A stretch of 35,464 nt of DNA from Candidatus Eiseniibacteriota bacterium. Lineage in GTDB: Bacteria > Joyebacterota > Joyebacteria > Joyebacterales > Joyebacteraceae. Every line of letters begins with the position of its first letter. Position 1 is the first letter of the stretch. The notes under the pieces are model-generated. The model saw only the letters and a program-made list of their open reading frames with translations, made no database searches and was not told the DNA's origin. The stretch spans positions 1 through 35,464 of the forward strand of contig JAUXGN010000003.1 of assembly GCA_030622115.1 (NCBI GenBank). Reading direction: 5' to 3'. Below are positions 18,203-26,235 of the stretch, in pieces. Position numbers and translations under genes: made by a program.

Positions 18203-18231
18203 AGTCTATAGGCTCCCGGGAGGGATGTAAA
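18203..18231 (-). promoter_or_regulatory. Candidate sigma70-type promoter of iorAB
   Basis: On the minus strand, TTTACA (18231-18226), a 17-nt spacer and TAGACT (18208-18203). The predicted start near 18196 gives a leader of about 120 nt before iorA. The leader contains a 6-bp inverted repeat GTCCGC/GCGGAC with a 13-nt loop close to the SD. The remainder of the 220-bp gap holds only weak short hairpins after the glnA stop. Confidence 0.4.
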
Positions 18232-18295
18232 GCTGCATCAGGCCTGGCGCCTGGAGCGCTGTCTACGGTGTGGCCGGACCCATCCATCTGCGGAA

Positions 18296-19612
18296 CTACA
18301 GCACTGGCAGATCCTTCTCCATCTCGTACGGTGTGACGATGCTCCTGTAGTTGTCCCAGAGCGCCGTCTTGTTTCTGAGAAGTTTCTCGAACGTTTCATC
18401 CCCAAGAGTCTCACGGAGGATTTCGCTCTTCCGGGCTGCCCCTATCGCTTCCCCGAGGCTGCCGGGAAGCGTGCTGATGCCCCTTTCCTTCCGTTCATCT
18501 GCCGTCATCGTGTAGATGTTGGCCTCAGTGGCGTCTCTCAGCTCGTACTTCTTCTCGATTCCCTCAAGACCGGCGGCGAGCATGGCCGCGAAGGCCAGGT
18601 ATGGGTTGCAGGCCGAATCGGGGCACCTGAGTTCGATCCTTGTTGAGAGGTCGTGGCCTGGCCTGTACTGGGGAACACGGACGAGCGTGGAGCGATTGCG
18701 CTGCGCCCATGAGATGTAGACGGGCGCTTCGTATCCGGGCACGAGACGTTTGTACGAGTTCACCCACTGGTTGGTGACGAGCGCGATCTCTCTTGCGTGC
18801 CTGAGGATTCCCTCGACGTACGCTCTCGCCATGGACGACAGGTGCTGCGGGTTGTTCTCGTCGTGGAAGAGGTTCCTGCCACCGTCGAAGATCGACTGAT
18901 GAGTGTGCATCCCGCTTCCGTTCTCGCCGAACATCGGCTTCGGCATGAACGTGGCGTAGACTCCCTCTTTTCGCGCGACCTCCTTGACGACCAGCTTGCA
19001 GAGCATTGTGTCGTCGGCCATCGCAAGGGCGCCCTTGTATTTGAGATCGATCTCATGCTGGCTGGGCGCCACTTCGTGGTGCGAGTACTCGACCGGAATA
19101 CCGAGCGAGTGAAGCGTCATCATGGTCTTCTTCCGAAGCTCCTCACCGAGGTCCGGCGGCGTGAGGTCGAAGTAGCCGGCGTGATCCAGCACCTCCGGAT
19201 ACTCCGAGCTTCTGAAGTAGAAGTACTCGATCTCCGTGCCGATATTAAACGTCCACTTGCGATCTCCGACTCTCTCGAGGACGCGCTTGAGTACGAATCG
19301 TGGGTCGCCTGGATATGGACTGCCGTCCGGAACGAGGATGTCGCAGAAGAGTATCGCCTCTTCGTCTTCGCCATCCCATGGGACCATCTTGAACGTCGAA
19401 GGATCGGGCATTGCGATCATGTCGCTCTCGTGGATTCGCGTGAACCCCTCGATAGACGAACCGTCGAAGCCCTTGCCGTTCTCGAGCGCCTCTTTGAGCT
19501 CGCGGCTTGGTATCGACACGCATTTCGGGAAGCCGGCGATATCGGCGAAGAGCAGGCGTACGAAGCCGATCTTTCGCTCCTCAACCTTGGCGAGCACATC
19601 ATCTCTCGTCAT
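18296..19612 (-). CDS. glnA: Type I glutamine synthetase (alpha subtype)
   Basis: A 438-aa protein from the ATG at 19612 (SD GGAAGGAGA 7-8 nt upstream). The longer frame to 19756 runs through a promoter and terminator and is not coding. It makes glutamine from glutamate, ammonia and ATP. Signature segments are G-F-D-G-S-S-I-E-G-F, N-G-S-G-M-H-T-H-Q-S, and a R-L-V-P-G-Y-E-A-P-V-type substrate loop followed by R-x-P. The length and the C-terminal N-I-Y-T-M-T...R-G-I-S-T-L-P-G-S-L region match GSI-alpha. The adenylylation Tyr motif and 25-residue insertion of GSI-beta are absent, so control is probably by feedback or transcription rather than GlnE. Confidence 0.96.
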   Translation of the reverse strand: MTRDDVLAKVEERKIGFVRLLFADIAGFPKCVSIPSRELKEALENGKGFDGSSIEGFTRIHESDMIAMPDPSTFKMVPWDGEDEEAILFCDILVPDGSPYPGDPRFVLKRVLERVGDRKWTFNIGTEIEYFYFRSSEYPEVLDHAGYFDLTPPDLGEELRKKTMMTLHSLGIPVEYSHHEVAPSQHEIDLKYKGALAMADDTMLCKLVVKEVARKEGVYATFMPKPMFGENGSGMHTHQSIFDGGRNLFHDENNPQHLSSMARAYVEGILRHAREIALVTNQWVNSYKRLVPGYEAPVYISWAQRNRSTLVRVPQYRPGHDLSTRIELRCPDSACNPYLAFAAMLAAGLEGIEKKYELRDATEANIYTMTADERKERGISTLPGSLGEAIGAARKSEILRETLGDETFEKLLRNKTALWDNYRSIVTPYEMEKDLPVL

Positions 19613-19675
19613 CTGAACAGTCTCCTTCCGCGCCAGGGCGGTTCCCCGTTTCAGTCGTGTCCTGTGCCGATCGTA

Positions 19676-19715
19676 CAAAAAGAAGTCGGCGAAACCCAAA
19701 GCGAGCTTCGCCGAC
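19676..19715 (-). terminator. Rho-independent terminator after rfbB
   Basis: On the minus strand, a perfect 9-bp stem GTCGGCGAA (19715-19707) / TTCGCCGAC (19693-19685) with a 13-nt loop, followed directly by TTCTTTTTG. It is the strongest intrinsic terminator in the window and lies 85 nt after the rfbB stop and 64 nt before the glnA start. Its 5' arm begins directly after the -10 box of the candidate glnA promoter. Confidence 0.8.
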
Positions 19716-19744
19716 ATGATATGGTCGCGGGCATGGATGTTCAA
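19716..19744 (-). promoter_or_regulatory. Candidate sigma70-type promoter of glnA
   Basis: On the minus strand, TTGAAC (19744-19739), a 17-nt spacer and TATCAT (19721-19716). Predicted transcription starts near 19709, inside the first arm of the terminator hairpin, so glnA transcripts would lack a complete stem and escape it. Confidence 0.6.
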
Positions 19745-19800
19745 GGTGTTTCGCACGCAGCGTTGGAATCAGGACTCGGCTCTCTCGGAGCCGCTTCTTC

Positions 19801-20817
19801 CTATGTCCCGGCTTCCTTCAGGCGGGAGCGATACTGGCGCTCGTAGAACTCGCGGAACTCACCTGATTTGATCGGCTCCCACCAGTCGCGGTTGGCCGCG
19901 TACCAGTGGACGGCGTCGAGGATGGCCGCCTTCGTGCCGAACTCGGGTTCCCAGCCGAGCGCCCTCATCTTCGATGAGTCGATGGCGTATCGGATATCGT
20001 GACCCTCGCGGTCTCTGACGTGGGTGATGAGACTCTCGGGCTTCCTGAGTTCATCGAGGATGAGCTTCGCCATCTCAATATTCCGCATGTGGTTGCCCGC
20101 ACCGATGTTGTATATCTCGCCGGGCTCACCCTTCTCGAGCAGGATCTCTACTCCGGAGCAATGGTCGAGGACATGCATGTAGTCGCGCTCCTGGTTCCCG
20201 TCTCCGTAGAGGGGGAGGGGTTTGTCCTCGATGGCATTCGTCACGAAGAGCGGGATGACTTTCTCCGGATACTGGTTCGGTCCGATGTTGTTGGCTCCGC
20301 GCGAGATGATGACGGGGAAGCCGTACGTGATGAAGTACGACCGCGCGAGGAGTTCGCCGCCCGCCTTGCTCGCTGAGTATGGGTTCCTGGGTGTCAGGAC
20401 ATCGCCTTCCCTGAACGGCTTGTCGGGGGCGGGGCCGTAGACCTCGTCGGTGCTTATCTGGATGAAGCGACCGACACCGTGCTTCTTGGCGGCTTCCAGC
20501 AGAATGTGGACTCCGAGTACGTTCGTTTTGAGGAAGGCATCCGGATCGCCGATCGAGCGATCGACGTGCGTCTCGGCGGCGAAGTTCACGACAGCGTCCA
20601 CTCGCTTCATCACATCATCGACCACGCCGGCGTCACAGATGTCCCCCCTGACGAACGAGTAGCGTGAGTCGTTCTCGACCTTCTTCAGGTTCTCGAGGTT
20701 GCCCGCGTACGTCAGTTTGTCGAGGTTGACGATCTCGGAATCCGGATGGCGCGCCAGATACATGCGTATGAAGTTGCTGCCGATGAAGCCGGCGCCGCCG
20801 GTGACGAGGATGCGCAT
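19801..20817 (-). CDS. rfbB: dTDP-glucose 4,6-dehydratase
   Basis: A 338-aa protein from the ATG at 20817 (SD AGGAGG 4 nt upstream). The long upstream in-frame extension to 21006 is Arg-rich and not coding. It converts dTDP-glucose to dTDP-4-keto-6-deoxyglucose, a step in making deoxysugars such as rhamnose. It is an extended SDR enzyme: T-G-G-A-G-F-I-G NAD site (6-13), catalytic T123-D124-E125, and Y147-x-x-x-K151 in P-Y-S-A-S-K-A. The G-A-N-N-I-G-P-N-Q-Y-P-E-K motif fits RfbB specifically. No other dTDP-sugar genes are nearby. It is transcribed away from the beta-helix gene at 21121. Confidence 0.94.
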   Translation of the reverse strand: MRILVTGGAGFIGSNFIRMYLARHPDSEIVNLDKLTYAGNLENLKKVENDSRYSFVRGDICDAGVVDDVMKRVDAVVNFAAETHVDRSIGDPDAFLKTNVLGVHILLEAAKKHGVGRFIQISTDEVYGPAPDKPFREGDVLTPRNPYSASKAGGELLARSYFITYGFPVIISRGANNIGPNQYPEKVIPLFVTNAIEDKPLPLYGDGNQERDYMHVLDHCSGVEILLEKGEPGEIYNIGAGNHMRNIEMAKLILDELRKPESLITHVRDREGHDIRYAIDSSKMRALGWEPEFGTKAAILDAVHWYAANRDWWEPIKSGEFREFYERQYRSRLKEAGT

Positions 20818-21120
20818 GATGCCTCCTGTGGGGTGCTGGTGCGGCCGGGCCGCGCGCGTGTTCGTATGAAGATCCATGGCTGCCATTCTACGACGGCGAA
20901 CGCGGGACAGCGAGCGGAAACAGGCCGGCCTCAGGTGGTGCATGCGGACACGGCGCCCCGCCCTGCTGCGTTTGCGACGATGCATCCTTGTATTACCGTG
21001 TCTCACTCATTATGGTCTTGACGGGATCCGCGGGGAAGTGGTATCCTCTATGCGCTGGAAAGTTAGACTGATCGAGAGGACTGGCTTGTCTCGTGCAGAG
21101 ACAGGAGGAAGGCGCTGGGA
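20818..21120. other. Divergent intergenic region, no gene
   Basis: 303 bp between rfbB (-) and the beta-helix gene (+). It holds the plus-strand promoter at 21018-21047. On the minus strand a TAGAAT -10-like element at 20890-20885, about 70 nt before the rfbB start, lacks a convincing -35. The frames crossing the region encode only Arg/His-rich shadow peptides. Confidence 0.6.
21018..21047 (+). promoter_or_regulatory. Candidate sigma70-type promoter of the beta-helix gene
   Basis: TTGACG (21018-21023), an 18-nt spacer, TATCCT (21042-21047). Predicted start near 21054 gives a leader of about 67 nt. The SD AGGAGG lies about 12 nt before the ATG at 21121, slightly long. Confidence 0.55.
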
Positions 21121-22689
21121 ATGAGACGCGGCAAGTGGCAGGAGTGGGGGACGTGCGCGCTTGTGGCAGTGGCACTCGCTGCGGTTGCAGGTAGTGCGTC
21201 GGCGGATGTCATCCAAGTACCACTGGAGGCCCCTACGATCCAGACCGGTGTCGATCTTGCAGCAGCCGGCGACACCGTTCTCGTGGCGCCGGGCGTCTAC
21301 GACGGTATCGGCAACACGAGCATCGACTTCGGGGGAGTGAACCTTGTTCTCAGGTCGTCAGGTGGAAGCGCCGTGACGGTCATCGTCTGCACCGGGACTG
21401 ACACCTGCTTCTTCCTGCACTCCGGCGAGGACACGACGGCGCTCATCGATGGGTTCACCGTGGAGACTGCCGGGTGCGGCTTCTTCCTGGAGGACGCCGG
21501 CGCGAAGCTCCTGGATTGCAGAACGGAGTACTGCAAGAGGGCCGTGCGCGCGATCCGCTCGGGCGCCTTGATCGAGGGCTCGGTATTCGCGGGCGAGACG
21601 TACGAGACCGACCACAAAGGAGTCTGGGCAGAGGGACTGCCGGGGATCACGGTCAGGGACTGCCGGTTCGAGGGCGTCCTGGAGGGCTTGGTCGTGAGAT
21701 CGAGCTCGGTGGTTGTGCGGGGAGCCGTCTTCAACTGGGTCACCGGATACGTCTACGGAGCTGCCATCTACTGCGAGTACTCGGAAGTTGACATCCGCGA
21801 CATCGTGGTCGAGAACTGCATGGGAATGAGCGCCTTCGGCGGACTCGGTCACGGGCTCTATGCTGATTGCTGCACGGGCGTACTTGACGGAGCAGCGTTC
21901 GTATTCAATTCCGGCTGGGGGCTCAATGACAGAGGACTCGTGTATCTGGATCACTTCAATCTTGGTACCAGCGTCTTTGAGATCCGAAACGTGGTCTTCT
22001 ACAGTAACTTCGCGAGCGAGGACATACGGACCGCCGCTGACACCCTGACCATCGCCGATGTGACTATCGTCGGCGGTAGGGGAGGCATATGGGCTTGGAG
22101 CGGTGATGCCACATGCATCGAGCGCACCATTCTCGCGTTCAACGACTGGGCCGTCCGCAACGATGTGGGTGACGCACTGACGGTCACACAGTCCTGCGTT
22201 TTTGGCAATGCCGGCGGCGACAGCTTGCCGGGTCATCATTACGACAACCTCTTCGTCGACCCTCTATTCTGTGATCTTGGCGGCGGCGATCTTACGCTCC
22301 GCGACGACTCGCCATGCCTGCCGGGCGGCAATCCCTGGGGCGTCTCGATCGGGGCGCTTGGCGCGGGAGATTGCGGCACAGATGTTCCCGCTGAGGAGCC
22401 GCTGCAGGCGAGCTTCCGCCTCCACCGTCCGACTCCGAACCCGTCGTGCGGTCCATTTTCACTGGCGTTCGATGTTCCCATAGTCGGGTGTTCGGTCGAG
22501 ATCTCGATCTACAATGCCCGAGGAGCGCTCGTACGCCGCCTGATCCCGATGCCGCCGGGGCCAGGCCGTCACGAGGTGACTTGGGACGGGTGCGGGACGA
22601 ACGGGACGAGGGCCGCCGCAGGCGGCTACTTCGTGCGGGCAACGTGCGGCGACGAGGTGAGCCGGACTACACTGGTGCTCATCCGCTAG
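21121..22689 (+). CDS. Exported right-handed beta-helix protein with sorting domain
   Basis: A 522-aa protein with a signal peptide that probably ends S-A-S-A (about residue 28). Residues 30-410 are a pectate-lyase-like or NosD/DUF1565-type parallel beta-helix. It opens with I-Q-V-P-L-E-A-P-T-I-Q-T-G-V and A-A-A-G-D-T-V-L-V-A-P-G-V-Y, as in many polymorphic surface proteins, followed by short V-x-x-C-x-F-type coils and a closing D-P-L-F-C-D-L-x-x-G-D-L-T-L-R-D-D-S-P-C. It is unusually rich in Cys. The C-terminal FlgD-Ig-like tail (about 435-522) starts P-T-P-N-P-S-C-G rather than N-P-F-N-P and ends L-V-L-I-R. No catalytic residues of a lyase or hydrolase could be assigned, so the substrate, probably a carbohydrate or surface polymer, is unknown. 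Confidence 0.85.
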   Translation: MRRGKWQEWGTCALVAVALAAVAGSASADVIQVPLEAPTIQTGVDLAAAGDTVLVAPGVYDGIGNTSIDFGGVNLVLRSSGGSAVTVIVCTGTDTCFFLHSGEDTTALIDGFTVETAGCGFFLEDAGAKLLDCRTEYCKRAVRAIRSGALIEGSVFAGETYETDHKGVWAEGLPGITVRDCRFEGVLEGLVVRSSSVVVRGAVFNWVTGYVYGAAIYCEYSEVDIRDIVVENCMGMSAFGGLGHGLYADCCTGVLDGAAFVFNSGWGLNDRGLVYLDHFNLGTSVFEIRNVVFYSNFASEDIRTAADTLTIADVTIVGGRGGIWAWSGDATCIERTILAFNDWAVRNDVGDALTVTQSCVFGNAGGDSLPGHHYDNLFVDPLFCDLGGGDLTLRDDSPCLPGGNPWGVSIGALGAGDCGTDVPAEEPLQASFRLHRPTPNPSCGPFSLAFDVPIVGCSVEISIYNARGALVRRLIPMPPGPGRHEVTWDGCGTNGTRAAAGGYFVRATCGDEVSRTTLVLIR

Positions 22690-22712
22690 CCGCCCGACGC
22701 CGATCATGCTGA

Positions 22713-22776
22713 TGGGGCGTGGTGTCTGAGAGCCACTTCCCATCCTGACGGAGAACGAACCGAAGGACACGCCCCA
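22713..22776 (+). other. Long-range inverted repeat abutting a ribosome binding site
   Basis: TGGGGCGTG (22713-22721) and its exact complement CACGCCCCA (22768-22776) are separated by 46 nt in the 101-bp gap before the next exported protein. The 3' arm ends directly at the SD GAGAGGA (22777-22783). If it folds in the mRNA it would set the SD next to a stable 9-bp helix. Confidence 0.4.
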
Positions 22777-22790
22777 GAGAGGAAACCACC

Positions 22791-24356
22791 ATGCGTGCAC
22801 CATGGATGATGGTCGGACTCCTCGTGCTCCTCACTCTCCTTGCCGCTTCACCGGCACGCGCGGTTGAGGCCCGCTCCGAGACGCTCTGGATCTTCGATGC
22901 GGACTTCGAGGATCTCGAGGGGGACAATGCCGGCTGGGTGTCGGAGGACAACTCCGGCACTCTTGGTGACGAGAACTACTGGCACAAGGACACGATACGC
23001 ATAGGCTCGTTCGAGCACCTTGGCGACTCGACGTGGTGGTGTGGGACCGTCAACCCGTGCTGGCCCCAGCCGCGCGGGTACGGGAACGACTGGTATCAGC
23101 TGATGTGGCGCGACTTCCCTCTCTCGGAGTGGAGCGAACAGGGTGACGGGGTGACGCTCGAGTGGGACCAGCGGTTCGCGATGGAGAACGACTACGACTA
23201 CGGCTATGTCGATGTCTCCAGCGATGGCGGACTCACCTGGGACACCCTCGCATCCTATGACAACCCCGGCTTCGCAGGCAAGCCCGGGATGCCACCCGAC
23301 TGGGACTACCAGCCCTACTCGCATCCGCAACTTACCCTGACGGCGTACGCACACACTGACGTGCGGCTCCGCTTCCGATTCGAGTCCGACTGTGCGTATT
23401 CGTGCCAGGACGAGTACGAGAACCCTCCCTGGTACTCCGTGAGAGACGGCGCGTGGCAGTTGGACAACGTCGAATGGAAGGTAAATGGCGCCAGCGTCTG
23501 GCTCGACGACTGCGAGTCTGCCGGTGACAATGGATGGCAGCACCCGGACATTCCGGCAGTCGGTCAGACCGGCGTCGCGTTCCGGCGCTCGCTCGAGACC
23601 GTGATGGGTGACCCGCGCTGGATGATGGTCGCCTACGACGAGGGAAGTGGGGTGATGGTGGACGGCCAGCGCTCGTGGCTCACCTCCCCGGCGATCGCTG
23701 TCGCAGGAGCCCTCAACCTTGTCGGCGAGTGGACTGGGTGGATGGACATGCCGCCCTGTGCCAACGACGTCCTTGATGTGTACCTCGCCTGCGGGGACGT
23801 GCCGGAATGCATTGACTTCTGGCTTTGGGAGCCTCCCATCTCACATTACGGTGGCCCGTTCGCCTATTCGATACAGGAGGATTGGAGCTGTTTTACCGGC
23901 TCGGACTGGCTCAAGGTACAGTTCAGGGCGCACAACCACGATCCTGAGGACTCGCTCGGCTGCCACGGCGTCGGGTTCATGCTCGATCGTCTGCGCGTCG
24001 GTGTTCCGCTCGAGACGCAGGTGTCTGACGAGCCTGTCTATGCAACGCGCCTGCTCGCTCCGAGTCCGAATCCGTTCAATCCAACGACGACGGTCGCGTA
24101 CAGCGTTGCCTCGCCCGGTCGCGTGACGCTTAGGGTCCACGATCTTGCCGGGCGCGTAGTTCGCACGCTCGTCGATGTTTCTCATGACGCGGGTGAGTTC
24201 AACGTCATCTGGGACGGCCGTACGGACACGGGCTATCGGTCCGCAAGCGGCGTCTACTTCGTGCGAATGACGACAGCCGGCGACGACCCCGGCGATGCTG
24301 CTGAACGCGGCCTCGGAGCCGAATTGAGAGAGCAGAAGCTTGTGCTTTTGAAGTAG
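22791..24356 (+). CDS. Exported protein with two jelly-roll modules and a sorting domain
   Basis: A 521-aa protein with SD GAGAGGA 7 nt before the ATG and a clear signal peptide ending A-R-A (about 24). Two tandem beta-sandwich modules are visible. The first (about 27-232) runs from F-D-A-D-F-E-D-L-E-G-D-N-A-G-W to W-Q-L-D-N-V-E-W. The second (about 235-415) runs from L-D-D-C-E-S-A-G-D-N-G-W to F-M-L-D-R-L-R-V-G. This F-E-D...G-W opening with an L-D-x-[VL]-x-[VW] closing strand resembles the MAM-like/immune-inhibitor-A accessory domains, but no protease motif is present. A FlgD-Ig-like tail (about 430-521, N-P-F-N-P-T-T, ending L-V-L-L-K) follows. It lies 101 bp after the beta-helix gene. Function unknown; an adhesive or binding surface protein is plausible. 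Confidence 0.8.
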   Translation: MRAPWMMVGLLVLLTLLAASPARAVEARSETLWIFDADFEDLEGDNAGWVSEDNSGTLGDENYWHKDTIRIGSFEHLGDSTWWCGTVNPCWPQPRGYGNDWYQLMWRDFPLSEWSEQGDGVTLEWDQRFAMENDYDYGYVDVSSDGGLTWDTLASYDNPGFAGKPGMPPDWDYQPYSHPQLTLTAYAHTDVRLRFRFESDCAYSCQDEYENPPWYSVRDGAWQLDNVEWKVNGASVWLDDCESAGDNGWQHPDIPAVGQTGVAFRRSLETVMGDPRWMMVAYDEGSGVMVDGQRSWLTSPAIAVAGALNLVGEWTGWMDMPPCANDVLDVYLACGDVPECIDFWLWEPPISHYGGPFAYSIQEDWSCFTGSDWLKVQFRAHNHDPEDSLGCHGVGFMLDRLRVGVPLETQVSDEPVYATRLLAPSPNPFNPTTTVAYSVASPGRVTLRVHDLAGRVVRTLVDVSHDAGEFNVIWDGRTDTGYRSASGVYFVRMTTAGDDPGDAAERGLGAELREQKLVLLK

Positions 24357-24386
24357 TACCGCTACATATGGAGGCTCACGAAGAGA

Positions 24387-24420
24387 CAGGCAGAACTGGC
24401 GCCACAGCTGGTTCTGCCTG
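24387..24420 (+). terminator. Strong hairpin after the jelly-roll gene
   Basis: A perfect 10-bp stem CAGGCAGAAC (24387-24396) / GTTCTGCCTG (24411-24420), extendable by T.G, G.T, G-C and C-G pairs to about 14 bp, lies 30 nt after the stop. There is no T tract after it, so it is an mRNA 3' stabiliser or a non-canonical terminator rather than a textbook intrinsic one. Confidence 0.5.
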
Positions 24421-24477
24421 CCTCGCAGGGGTTCCACACTCCCCACCGCTCAGGCACCCTCGCAGCCTGACTTGCCC

Positions 24478-24506
24478 TTGAAACACCCCCTCTACTGGTG
24501 TACCAT
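24478..24506 (+). promoter_or_regulatory. Candidate sigma70-type promoter of pruA
   Basis: TTGAAA (24478-24483), a 17-nt spacer, TACCAT (24501-24506). Predicted start near 24513 gives a 5' leader of about 97 nt carrying the hairpin at 24531-24553. Confidence 0.5.
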
Positions 24507-24530
24507 CTTGGGCTGACTCTTGACCTCGGT

Positions 24531-24553
24531 ACGCGACGCTGATGACGTCGCGT
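24531..24553 (+). promoter_or_regulatory. Hairpin in the pruA 5' leader
   Basis: ACGCGAC (24531-24537) pairs perfectly with GTCGCGT (24547-24553); one further G-C pair closes a 7-nt loop. It sits between the candidate promoter and the SD AAGGAG (24597-24602). There is no T tract and no recognisable riboswitch core, so any regulatory role is a guess. Confidence 0.35.
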
Positions 24554-24609
24554 GCGGAGTCTTGCCATGATCACACTAACCATAGGACGCTACCCTCAAG
24601 GAGCGAACC

Positions 24610-26166
24610 ATGAGACCGGAGTTCAGGAACGAACCAGTCTACACATTCGAGGATGATTCCCTTAAGAAGCAGATGACGGCAGCGATCGCGAAGCTCGAGG
24701 CAGAAACGGGGAAGGAATACGATCTCGTCATCGGTGGCGAGCACATGAAGGGCGACGGCACGTTCGATTCGCTCAACCCTTCCGACAAGAGTGTTGTGGT
24801 CGGGCGCTTCCAGAAGGGCACGCCCGAGCTGGCGGATAAGGCCATCAAGGCCGCCGACAGTGCGTTCGAGCAGTGGAGCAGGAAGCTGCCCGAGGAGCGC
24901 GCGGAGTACGTCTTCAAGGCTGCGGAGGTCTTGAGACGACGCAGGCTGGAGTTCGTTGCTGCCATGGTGCTCGAGGAAGGCAAGAACTGGATCGAGGCCG
25001 ACGGCGACTTCTGCGAGGCGCTGGACTTTCTGGAGTTCTACGCGCGCGAGGCGATTCGCTACGGCCAGGACCAGGGACTGACGCCATTCCCGGGAGAAGA
25101 GAACTCGTACTTCTACATCCCCCTTGGAGCCGGTGTTGTCATTCCGCCATGGAATTTTCCCTTGGCCATCCTTGTCGGAATGACCACGGCAGCGTTCGTT
25201 TCGGGCAACACCGTTGTGCTCAAGCCTTCGAGTGATTCACCTCTTCTCGGTTATATGTTCATGGAGGTTCTCGAAGAGGTAAAGCTTCCGGCCGGCGTCG
25301 TGAATTTCTTCACGGGGCGGGGTGGAGCAGTGGGTGACACGCTCGTCGGTCACGAGCGGACGAGGTTCATCTCCTTTACGGGTTCCCGCGAGGTTGGTCT
25401 GCACATCGTTGAACTCGCCGCGAAGACGGCTCCTGGGCAGATCTGGATAAAGCGCATAGTCGCCGAGATGGGTGGCAAGGACGCCATCATCGTCGATTCC
25501 GAGGCTGACGTCGATGCGGCGGCCAAGGGCACGGCCATAGCCTCATTCGGTTTCCAGGGCCAGAAGTGCTCGGCCTGCTCACGCGCCATCGTGGACGCCG
25601 CGGTCTACGACGAGTTCCTCGAGAAGCTCGTCGCTGAGACCAAGAAGATCACGGTCGGTCCGGTCAAGGACCTTTCCAACTACATGGGTCCCGTCATTAA
25701 CAAGAAGGCGATGGACTCGATCCTCAAGTACATCGAGGTTGCTCAGACGGAAGGTGGACGCCTGATGTGCGGCGGCAAGCCGGCAGAGAAGGCCGGTGAC
25801 GGCTTCTATGTCGAGCCCACCATCATTGCGGACGTCAAGTCACGCGACACGATCGGGCAGGAGGAGATCTTCGGTCCGGTCTGCGCCGTCATCAAGGCTC
25901 AGGACTACAATGACGCTCTGAGGATCGCCAACGACACGGAGTACGGTCTCACTGGCGCCGTCTATTCGGCGAACAGAGAGAAGCTCGACCGAGCGAGAAG
26001 GGAATTCCACGTCGGCAATCTCTATCTCAACCGGAAGTGTACGGGAGCGCTCGTCGACGTGCATCCGTTCGGCGGATTCAACATGTCCGGCACGGATTCG
26101 AAGGCGGGAAGTCGCGACTACCTGCAGCTCTTCATGCAGGGCAAGTCGGTCTCGGAGAAGGTCTAG
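24610..26166 (+). CDS. pruA: 1-pyrroline-5-carboxylate (glutamate semialdehyde) dehydrogenase
   Basis: A 518-aa protein with SD AAGGAG 7 nt before the ATG. It oxidises L-glutamate gamma-semialdehyde to glutamate with NAD, the last step of proline and arginine catabolism. It is a full-length aldehyde dehydrogenase of the monofunctional P5CDH (RocA/PruA) type: P-P-W-N-F-P NAD-binding segment, F-T-G-S-R-E-V-G, general base E286 in E-M-G-G-K-D and nucleophile C320 in F-Q-G-Q-K-C-S-A-C-S, with the 34-residue spacing of Thermus P5CDH. No proline dehydrogenase gene is in the window. The converging gene encodes a lysine 6-dehydrogenase-like enzyme, so alpha-aminoadipate semialdehyde is an alternative substrate (inference). 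Its last codons are part of a 30-bp tandem repeat. Confidence 0.93.
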   Translation: MRPEFRNEPVYTFEDDSLKKQMTAAIAKLEAETGKEYDLVIGGEHMKGDGTFDSLNPSDKSVVVGRFQKGTPELADKAIKAADSAFEQWSRKLPEERAEYVFKAAEVLRRRRLEFVAAMVLEEGKNWIEADGDFCEALDFLEFYAREAIRYGQDQGLTPFPGEENSYFYIPLGAGVVIPPWNFPLAILVGMTTAAFVSGNTVVLKPSSDSPLLGYMFMEVLEEVKLPAGVVNFFTGRGGAVGDTLVGHERTRFISFTGSREVGLHIVELAAKTAPGQIWIKRIVAEMGGKDAIIVDSEADVDAAAKGTAIASFGFQGQKCSACSRAIVDAAVYDEFLEKLVAETKKITVGPVKDLSNYMGPVINKKAMDSILKYIEVAQTEGGRLMCGGKPAEKAGDGFYVEPTIIADVKSRDTIGQEEIFGPVCAVIKAQDYNDALRIANDTEYGLTGAVYSANREKLDRARREFHVGNLYLNRKCTGALVDVHPFGGFNMSGTDSKAGSRDYLQLFMQGKSVSEKV

Positions 26167-26233
26167 CTCCCGGAGTCGGTCTCAGAAAAGGTCCAGCTCC
26201 CGGAGTCGGTCTCGTAGAAGGTCTGCGGCCGGG
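26144..26233 (+). repeat. 30-bp tandem repeat spanning the pruA stop codon
   Basis: Three head-to-tail 30-bp units: 26144-26173, 26174-26203 and 26204-26233, each starting AGTCGGTCTC. Units 1 and 2 differ at 3 positions and units 1 and 3 at about 6. The period is 10 codons in the pruA frame, S-V-S-E-K-V-stop-L-P-E. The stop of unit 1 ends the protein, the same codon is CAG in unit 2, and a new TAG appears in unit 3. The array fills the gap to the stop codon of the convergent gene at 26236. Confidence 0.9.
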
Positions 26234-26235
26234 AA

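Noticed and set aside
19613-19756. 48-residue N-terminal extension of glutamine synthetase
   Set aside because: It runs through the terminator and promoter, has no SD, and the ATG at 19612 has a strong one and gives the normal family length.
20818-21006. 63-residue N-terminal extension of RfbB
   Set aside because: Arg/His-rich, no homology, while the ATG at 20817 has AGGAGG and begins directly at the Rossmann fold.
24566-24655. A 29-codon frame overlapping the start of pruA as a possible leader peptide
   Set aside because: It has GGAG about 7 nt upstream, but the sequence is not rich in any regulatory amino acid and there is no attenuator with a T tract.
26144-26233. The 30-bp tandem units as a CRISPR or attachment site
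   Set aside because: The units are directly adjacent without spacers, are in frame with pruA, and no integrase or cas gene is near.
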